Shown: positions 6,557-11,756 of the stretch, piece by piece
Position numbering within the stretch: the stretch's first letter is position 1
Layout of the letters: every line of letters begins with the position of its first letter
Assembly: GCA_900752275.1 (NCBI GenBank)
Contig: CAADUS010000026.1
Coordinates: forward strand, 1 to 11,756
Origin: an uncultured Collinsella sp.
Lineage (GTDB): Bacteria > Actinomycetota > Coriobacteriia > Coriobacteriales > Coriobacteriaceae
Direction of reading: 5' to 3'
Length of the DNA: 11,756 nt
Notes under the pieces: model-generated
What the model was told of the DNA's origin: nothing
The model's input: the letters and a program-made list of their open reading frames with translations, nothing else
The model's database searches: none
Program-made: the position numbers and the translations under genes

Positions 6557-7903
6557 CTACGCCACCAGCTTGTCAAAATCTCCGCGGCGGTTGAGCACGG
6601 TAAATGCCATCACGCAAATAACCGCCGATAGAATTGACCCGCACGGCGAAGCGATGCCCATGGGAAACAGCGTGTCGGAATAGGCGTTCGACAGCAGCCA
6701 CGCGCCCGGCACGCGAATGAGCGCCACGGCCAGCACGTTGTGCGCAAAGCCGATATAGCTCTTGCCATACGCGGCGAAAAAGCCGCTAAAGCAAATGTGG
6801 ATGCCGGCAAAGATTGCATCGAAAATATAACTGTGCATATAGCCGGTACCGGCCGCGACCACCGCGGGGTCCTTGGCAAAAAAGCCAATAAACGCCGGCG
6901 CCACCAGCCACATCAGCACCGTGATCAGGCAGCCGTACACCACCGAGATCGTCATGGCGTCCTTGAGCACCTGACGCGCGCGATCGCCCTTGCCCGCGCC
7001 GGCGTTTTGCGCCGTGAGTGCGCTGACGGTGGCGCCCATGGAACTCGGAACAATGAACAAAAAGCTGATCATCTTCTCGACTAGGCCTACGGCGGCGGCG
7101 TCGACGAGCCCTCGGTGGTTGGCGATGACGGTGATAAACATAAACGCCACCTGGATGCAGCCGTCCTGTACAGCCACAGGCACGCCGATCTTAAGAATGC
7201 TGCCGAGCACCTCGGGCTGGGGGCGCAGGTCGCTGCGCTTAACGTGGATGTTCGTGCGGCGGCTCTTGAGCCACACGAGCGCGAGGGCAACGCTGGCCGT
7301 CTGGGCGGTCACTGTGCCGAGCGCCGCGCCCACGGGGCCGAGCCCCATGTGGCCTATAAATAGAAAGTCGAGCGCGATGTTGATGATGCATGCCATGCCA
7401 ATCACGTACATAGGCGAGCGCGAATCGCCCAGCCCGCGAAAGATGGCCGAGAGAATGTTGTATGCGGCGATAAACGGAATGCCGACAAAGCAGATACGCA
7501 GGTAGGCGGCGGTGCCTTCGACCGCCTCGGGCGGCGTGCCAATGAGCGCCACAACCTGCGGGCAAAGTGCAAACAAGATGACGGCCAGTACTACCGAGAC
7601 GCCCATAAACAGCGTGATGGTATTGCCGATGGCGGTCTCGGCGCGGTCGAAGCGGCGCGAGCCCACGGCGTGGCCGACGATGACCGTCGTTCCCATGGCC
7701 AGGCCCACGAGCGTCACGGTAATGATATAGAGCGTCTGCGCGCCATTGCCCACAGCGGTGATGCCGGCGGCGCCGCTAAACTGCCCCATCATATACAGGT
7801 CGGCCATGCCGTAGAGCATCTGCAAAAAGTACGAGAGCATATAGGGCAGGGCAAAGACCGCGATGGTCTTAAGGACATTGCCGCGTGTGAGGTCGTGTTC
7901 CAT
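6557..7903 (-). CDS. MATE-family multidrug efflux transporter
   Basis: This is an integral membrane exporter that expels drugs or other cationic or amphipathic compounds in exchange for Na+ or H+. The 448 residues fit the family length and show about 12 hydrophobic segments. The N-terminal half has typical MATE wording: LPYMLSYFLQMLYGMADLYM near the start, VGLAMGTTVIVGHAVGSRRF in the second helix region, and NILSAIFRGLGDSRSPMYVI near helix 5. The start at 7903 (MEHDLTRGNVLK) was preferred over an upstream in-frame codon at 8041. That longer frame would put the promoter inside the gene, and its first 46 residues do not resemble the family. The ribosome site is weak (AGAAAG about 11 bases upstream); a GTG at 7915 is an alternative. 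The MerR regulator follows 56 bases downstream. The substrate cannot be read from the sequence. Confidence 0.93.
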   Translation of the reverse strand: MEHDLTRGNVLKTIAVFALPYMLSYFLQMLYGMADLYMMGQFSGAAGITAVGNGAQTLYIITVTLVGLAMGTTVIVGHAVGSRRFDRAETAIGNTITLFMGVSVVLAVILFALCPQVVALIGTPPEAVEGTAAYLRICFVGIPFIAAYNILSAIFRGLGDSRSPMYVIGMACIINIALDFLFIGHMGLGPVGAALGTVTAQTASVALALVWLKSRRTNIHVKRSDLRPQPEVLGSILKIGVPVAVQDGCIQVAFMFITVIANHRGLVDAAAVGLVEKMISFLFIVPSSMGATVSALTAQNAGAGKGDRARQVLKDAMTISVVYGCLITVLMWLVAPAFIGFFAKDPAVVAAGTGYMHSYIFDAIFAGIHICFSGFFAAYGKSYIGFAHNVLAVALIRVPGAWLLSNAYSDTLFPMGIASPCGSILSAVICVMAFTVLNRRGDFDKLVA

Positions 7904-7946
7904 GAGCGGGGGCACTTTCTGGCTGGGTTTGTTTATGTACCAGTGT

Positions 7947-7977
7947 AGTGAAAACCCTACAACGATTGTAGAGTCAA
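7947..7977 (-). promoter_or_regulatory. MerR-type promoter and operator of the MATE-merR operon
   Basis: Read on the minus strand, this is TTGACT (7977-7972), a 19-base spacer (7971-7953), then TTCACT (7952-7947). The spacer contains the perfect inverted repeat CTACAA-TCG-TTGTAG (7971-7957). A long 19-bp spacer carrying a dyad between a good -35 and the -10 is the hallmark of promoters activated by MerR proteins, which untwist the DNA to bring the two boxes into register. The predicted transcript starts about 35-40 bases before the MATE start codon. The regulator is most likely the MerR protein encoded at 5655-6500. Confidence 0.82.
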
Positions 7978-8019
7978 GGTTTGTGTTGGGTGCCGGGCGA
8001 AAAAAGTCACGCGCACCAT

Positions 8020-8034
8020 TATTCCGAGTGAATA
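8020..8034. promoter_or_regulatory. Perfect dyad TATTC-N5-GAATA, possible upstream operator
   Basis: TATTC (8020-8024) and GAATA (8030-8034) are exact inverted copies 5 bases apart, in the AT-rich gap between the two divergent operons. The surrounding CACCATTATTC (8014-8024) recurs exactly at 8101-8111, inside the ABC-operon promoter. The same half-sites flank the -35 box there (GAATA 8091-8095, TATTC 8107-8111). Binding by a regulator is inferred; no candidate regulator gene other than the MerR protein is visible in the window. Confidence 0.45.
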
Positions 8035-8096
8035 TGGACACACGTCACGAGAACTCGCCGCCGGCGTTAACCTTGCAGAAAACGATTTCGGAATAC

Positions 8097-8124
8097 TTGA
8101 CACCATTATTCGGCGCGCAATAAT
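8097..8124 (+). promoter_or_regulatory. Near-consensus promoter of the ABC exporter operon
   Basis: TTGACA (8097-8102) is a perfect -35 box, followed by a 16-base spacer and AATAAT (8119-8124), which matches five of six -10 bases. The inverted repeat ATTATT (8105-8110) and AATAAT (8119-8124) spans the spacer and the -10, so a bound protein would block polymerase. A strong core promoter covered by a dyad suggests repression as the default state. Predicted transcription starts about 35 bases before the GTG start at 8166. Confidence 0.75.
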
Positions 8125-8165
8125 ACGTGCGTTTGCGAACAACGTTTGATGGGGGTTGAACCTGC

Positions 8166-9995
8166 GTGCGCAATCTCAAAATACTGTTTTCTTATCTAGG
8201 GGCATACCGTCGCGATGCCATTCTCGGCGTGTTCTTTGTGTCGGTCGAGACGGTGCTCGAGCTGTTTATCCCGGTCATCATGGCCAACATCATCGATGTG
8301 GGCGTGCCTGCGGGTGATATCAACTACATGCTGCTGCAGGGCGCGTACATGTTGGTGTGCGCTGCGCTTTCGCTGGTACTGGGCTTGGGTTATGCACACA
8401 CGTCCGCCCGCGTTGCCTCGGGCCTAGGCGCTAACCTGCGCGAGGCTGAGTACAAAAAGATTCAGACGCTCGCTTTTGGTAACCTGGACAACTACGACGC
8501 CAGCTCGCTCGTCACTCGCATGACCACGGACATCACCGTTATCCAAAATGCTGTGAGCAACGGCTTTCGCCCTACGGTGCGCGGCCCGGTGACGCTTATC
8601 GTCGGCCTTATCTACGCGCTGATGCTGTCGCGCCCGCTCGCCACCGTCTTTGCGATCATCTTGCCCGTGCTGGCAATCGTGCTGGGTGTCATCACCTATC
8701 GCGTCAGTCCGCTCTACCGCCAACTCCAGACCTCGATGGACCACCTTAACGGCGTGGTGCAAGAGGACCTTACCGCCGTGCGCGCAGTGAAGGCTTACGT
8801 GCGCGCCGAGCACGAGTGCGACAAGTTTGACACCGTCAATACCGAGCTCGCCGGCACGGCGACCAAGACCTTCGGCACCGCCGTGCTCAACCTGCCGGTG
8901 TTTCAGCTGTCGATGTACGTGGCTGCGCTCTCCATCCTGTGGATTGGCGGCCGCATGATTCTCGCCGGCAAGCTGGGCGTGGGCTCGCTCACGGGCTTTA
9001 TGAGCTACGTGCTGCTGATCATGAACTCGCTCATGATGATTTCCAACGTGTTTTTGCTGCTCACGCGCGCTCTCACGAGTGTGGGCCGTATCGCAGGGGT
9101 GCTCGATGAGGAGCCCTTTATCGCCAACCCTGCGGGAGACCTCGCGACTGCGGCGCCAGCGGACGGCAGTGTCGAGTTTCGCGACGTTTCCTTTAAATAC
9201 CGCGCGGATGCAGCCGAGGATGTGCTCGAGCATATCGACCTTCGCGTCGAGAGCGGCTCGACGGTGGGCATCCTCGGCGGCACGGGCTCGGGTAAGAGCT
9301 CGCTTGTGCAGCTGATTGCGCGTCTGTACGACGCCACCGAGGGCGTCGTACTTGTGGGCGGACACGACGTGCGCGACTACGACCTGGTCGCCTTGCGGGA
9401 CGCCGTGGGCATTGTGCTGCAAAAGAACGTGTTGTTCGCGGGCACCGTGCGCGAGAACCTGCAGTGGGGCAATCCGCAGGCGTCGGACGATGAGCTCCTC
9501 GCGGCTTGCCGCGCAGCGTGCGTGGACGAGTTCCTTGATCGCATCGGCGGGCTGGACGGCGAGTTGGGCCAAGGCGGCGCCGGTGTCTCGGGTGGTCAGA
9601 AGCAACGTCTGTGCATCGCGCGCACGCTGCTCAAGCATCCGCGCGTGCTCATTTTTGATGACTCCACCAGCGCGGTCGATATGGCGACCGACGCTAAGAT
9701 TCGCGAGCACATCGCTCGGATCCCCGATACGACCGTGCTCATCATCGCCCAGCGCATCGCGAGCGTTATGGATGCCGATCGCATTGTGGTGCTGGACGAC
9801 GGTCGTGTCCACGGCGTGGGCACGCACGAGGAACTGCTAGCGGGCGACAACATCTACCAGGAGATTTACGCCTCGCAGATGGAGTTTGCGGGGAACGTAG
9901 ACGCCGGCGACGGCAGCGACGATGGCTGCGCGAATAATCCGTTTTCCTCCGTCCCCAGCAGATTACCCTTGGAAGGGGGCGAGCGCCATGCCTAA
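8166..9995 (+). CDS. ABC exporter half-transporter, subunit with degenerate catalytic site
   Basis: This is one half of a heterodimeric multidrug-type ABC exporter in the membrane. Of 609 residues, about 10-310 form the six-helix transmembrane domain and about 335-565 the nucleotide-binding domain. The latter shows Walker A GGTGSGKS (371-378), Q-loop Gln419, signature VSGGQ (474-478) and Walker B VLIFDD (494-499). The catalytic Glu is replaced by Asp499 and the switch His by Gln529 (IIAQR). These changes are typical of the subunit that supplies the non-hydrolysing site. GTG is the start, with GGGGGT (8151-8156) 9 bases upstream. The last 20 or so residues (from about 590) lie beyond the usual end and are encoded by the repeat at 9933-9965. 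The stop overlaps the next gene by 8 bases, so both subunits are made together. The substrate is unknown. Confidence 0.93.
   Translation: MRNLKILFSYLGAYRRDAILGVFFVSVETVLELFIPVIMANIIDVGVPAGDINYMLLQGAYMLVCAALSLVLGLGYAHTSARVASGLGANLREAEYKKIQTLAFGNLDNYDASSLVTRMTTDITVIQNAVSNGFRPTVRGPVTLIVGLIYALMLSRPLATVFAIILPVLAIVLGVITYRVSPLYRQLQTSMDHLNGVVQEDLTAVRAVKAYVRAEHECDKFDTVNTELAGTATKTFGTAVLNLPVFQLSMYVAALSILWIGGRMILAGKLGVGSLTGFMSYVLLIMNSLMMISNVFLLLTRALTSVGRIAGVLDEEPFIANPAGDLATAAPADGSVEFRDVSFKYRADAAEDVLEHIDLRVESGSTVGILGGTGSGKSSLVQLIARLYDATEGVVLVGGHDVRDYDLVALRDAVGIVLQKNVLFAGTVRENLQWGNPQASDDELLAACRAACVDEFLDRIGGLDGELGQGGAGVSGGQKQRLCIARTLLKHPRVLIFDDSTSAVDMATDAKIREHIARIPDTTVLIIAQRIASVMDADRIVVLDDGRVHGVGTHEELLAGDNIYQEIYASQMEFAGNVDAGDGSDDGCANNPFSSVPSRLPLEGGERHA
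9933..9965 (-). repeat. Short palindromic repeat, copy B (inverted, inside ABC subunit 1 gene)
   Basis: The reverse complement of this stretch matches the repeat at 3078-3110 at 28 of 33 positions, and all five differences are transitions. One stem pair changes from G-C to A-T and another from G-U to G-C, so pairing is kept at those sites, although one new C-A mismatch arises. It lies wholly inside the 3' end of the first ABC gene and encodes residues around NPFSSVPSRLP of its tail. Confidence 0.65.
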
Positions 9996-11756
9996 GACCG
10001 CAGCCCAAGCGCGCCCGGCCGACCTCAAGCGCACTGTGCGCCGTTTGCTCTCTTACATGGGCCATGCCAAGTTCTCGCTGCTGGCGGTGGGTATGCTTGC
10101 CTCCGTCGCGGCCATCGCGAGCCTCGCCGGCACCTACATGGTGCGCCCCATCGTCAACGGCCTGGCCACGGGCGGTGAGGAGCTGCTCGCCAAGCAGGTC
10201 ATCGTAACGGCGATCATCTACGCCGCGGGCGTGCTCTCGGCCCTAGGCTACTCGCAGATCATGGTGCGCGCGGCCCAACGCGTGGTGTCCGACATCCGTC
10301 GCGACCTGTTCGCGCACATTCAGACGCTGCCGCTCAGCTATTTCGACAGTACGCGCTCGGGCGACATCATGAGCTTTTTCACCAACGACGTCGACACCGT
10401 CTCCGAGGCGCTCAACAACAGCTTTGCCAACGTGATTCAGGCGACCATTCAGGTGATCGGCACCACGGCCATGCTCATCATCCTCAACTGGCAGCTCACG
10501 ATTATCACGCTCGTGTGCGACGCGGCCATCGTGCTGTACGCGCGCTACTCGGGTATCCGCTCCAAGCGCTTTTTTGCCGCCCAGCAGGCATCGCTCGGCG
10601 ACTTGGACGGATATGTCGAGGAGATGGTCTCGGGCCAAAAGGTCATCAAGGTCTTCAACCACGAGCAGGCCAACGTGGCAGGTTTTGACGCGCGCAACCA
10701 GGAGCTGCGCCGCACCGGTGGCGCCGCGCAGACCTACGCCAACTCGATGGTGCCCATGACCGTGGTGATCGGCTACGTCAACTACGCCATCGTCGCCGTG
10801 GCGGGCGGCATGCTCTGCATCAAGGGACTTGCCGACGTGGGTGCCCTCGCGAGCTACCTGGTCTTTGTGCGCCAGGCGGCCATGCCCATCAACCAGTTTA
10901 CGCAGCTGGGCAACTTCTTACTCAACGCGCTGGCCGGTGCCGAGCGCCTGTTTGCCGCGATGGACCTTAAGCCCGAGGTGGACGAGGACTGCGTGGAGCT
11001 GGTGCAGACGGGCGACGCCGCGTGGGCGTGGAAGATTCCCGAGGGCAAGGGCGTGGGCGCCTATGGGCATCTGCACGACGTGGCTGCCGTTGACGAGTCG
11101 GGCCGTGCGGTGGCGGCCGACGGCACCGAGCTCACGTGCGGCCTCGTCCCGCTTGCCGGCGATGTGCGCTTCCATGCCGTGGACTTTTCCTACGTGCCGG
11201 GAACGCGCGTGCTCACGGACCTCAACCTGTTCGCCAAGCCGGGGCAAAAGATCGCCTTTGTTGGCTCGACGGGCGCCGGAAAGACGACCATCACTAACCT
11301 CATCAACCGCTTCTACGAGGTCGATGATGGTGAGATCACGTACGACGGCATCGACGTCAAGCACATTGCCAAGGCCAGCTTGCGCGGGTCGCTCGGCATT
11401 GTGCTGCAGGATACGCACCTGTTTAGCGGCACCATTGCGCAGAACATCCGCTTTGGCAAGCTCGACGCGACCGACGAGGAGGTGCGTGCCGCCGCCGAGG
11501 CCGCCTGCGCCGACTCGTTTATCCGTCGCCTGCCGCAAGGCTACGACACGCCGGTCACGGCCGATGGCGCCAACTTGTCTCAGGGCCAGCGCCAGTTGCT
11601 CGCCATCGCGCGCGTGGCCGTCGCCGATCCGCCGGTGCTCATCCTGGACGAGGCCACGAGTTCCATCGACACGCGTACCGAAAAGCTCATCGAGCGCGGT
11701 ATGGACCGCATCATGCGCGGTCGCACCACGTTTATGATCGCGCACCGCCTGTCCAC
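9988..11756 (+). CDS. ABC exporter half-transporter, catalytically intact subunit (3' end outside window)
   Basis: This is the partner of the preceding ABC protein in a heterodimeric exporter. The frame is open for 589 codons to the window end, lacking perhaps the last few dozen residues. The transmembrane domain is about 20-320, with YFDSTRSGDIMSFFTNDVDT as the conserved first cytoplasmic region. A long linker follows (about 329-391, containing WAWK at 346-349). The nucleotide-binding domain has Walker A GSTGAGKT (426-433), Q-loop Gln474, signature LSQGQ (530-534), Walker B VLILDE with catalytic Glu555, and switch His586 (IAHRLS). All hydrolysis residues are present, so it completes the active site that subunit 1 lacks; its signature Gly is replaced by Gln. 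GGAAGGGGG (9971-9979) lies 8 bases before the ATG, which is inside the upstream gene (8-base overlap). Confidence 0.95.
   Translation, partial: MPKTAAQARPADLKRTVRRLLSYMGHAKFSLLAVGMLASVAAIASLAGTYMVRPIVNGLATGGEELLAKQVIVTAIIYAAGVLSALGYSQIMVRAAQRVVSDIRRDLFAHIQTLPLSYFDSTRSGDIMSFFTNDVDTVSEALNNSFANVIQATIQVIGTTAMLIILNWQLTIITLVCDAAIVLYARYSGIRSKRFFAAQQASLGDLDGYVEEMVSGQKVIKVFNHEQANVAGFDARNQELRRTGGAAQTYANSMVPMTVVIGYVNYAIVAVAGGMLCIKGLADVGALASYLVFVRQAAMPINQFTQLGNFLLNALAGAERLFAAMDLKPEVDEDCVELVQTGDAAWAWKIPEGKGVGAYGHLHDVAAVDESGRAVAADGTELTCGLVPLAGDVRFHAVDFSYVPGTRVLTDLNLFAKPGQKIAFVGSTGAGKTTITNLINRFYEVDDGEITYDGIDVKHIAKASLRGSLGIVLQDTHLFSGTIAQNIRFGKLDATDEEVRAAAEAACADSFIRRLPQGYDTPVTADGANLSQGQRQLLAIARVAVADPPVLILDEATSSIDTRTEKLIERGMDRIMRGRTTFMIAHRLS

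Noticed and set aside
7904..8041. N-terminal extension of the MATE protein to the ATG at 8041
   Set aside because: The extra 46 residues do not look like the family, and the extended gene would contain the MerR-type promoter.
8424..9827. 467-codon open frame on the minus strand opposite ABC subunit 1
   Set aside because: It is His/Ala/Arg-rich antisense translation of a well-supported ABC gene, a common effect of high GC content.
10829..11737. 302-codon plus-strand frame and an antisense frame at 10918-11745
   Set aside because: Both lie over the ABC subunit 2 gene, whose own frame shows Walker A, signature, Walker B and switch His through to the window end.
1..11756. tRNA, rRNA, CRISPR array, insertion sequence or prophage genes
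   Set aside because: I saw no cloverleaf, no regularly spaced repeats, and no transposase, integrase or phage proteins. Gene content is housekeeping plus transport.

Overview
The window looks like ordinary chromosome from a high-GC, Gram-positive gut actinobacterium. I lean towards the Coriobacteriia, with a Collinsella-like genome as the best guess. The reasons are the GC-rich third positions, AGGAGG-type ribosome sites, the actinobacterial GlnR-like regulator, and short GGGAC-containing palindromes of a kind I remember from such genomes. The genus is an inference, because there is no rRNA gene here.

Layout, left to right. The 3' half of a class I glutamine synthetase gene (1-624) is followed 50 bases later by an OmpR-type regulator with a degenerate receiver (675-1337). 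The pair suggests a nitrogen-control operon. After a palindrome (1343-1373) and a terminator-like hairpin in the leader (1492-1523) comes a membrane-anchored HtrA-type serine protease (1545-3005), closed by a strong intrinsic terminator (3032-3075). A short palindromic repeat (3078-3110) precedes ligA, the NAD+-dependent DNA ligase (3256-5484). A possible 59-codon ORF overlaps its stop codon.

On the minus strand, a MATE-family efflux pump (7903-6557) and a MerR regulator with a GyrI-like ligand domain (6500-5655) form an operon that converges on ligA. Upstream of the pump is a textbook MerR-type promoter: TTGACT, a 19-bp spacer holding a perfect inverted repeat, and a weak -10. The module therefore looks like a self-regulated drug-responsive efflux operon. 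Divergent from it, a near-consensus promoter (8097-8124) with TATTC/GAATA half-sites around it drives two overlapping ABC exporter half-transporter genes (8166-9995, and 9988 to the window end). The first subunit has substituted catalytic residues and the second has intact ones, the usual arrangement of a heterodimeric multidrug exporter with one degenerate ATP site.

I do not see a clearly new multi-gene system. The most informative non-gene signals are: the MerR promoter; the half-site array in front of the ABC operon; a palindromic repeat present twice with covarying stem bases, one copy of which encodes the C-terminal tail of the first ABC protein; a terminator-like hairpin just upstream of the htrA start; and a QSSLF clamp-binding-like motif at the LigA N-terminus.
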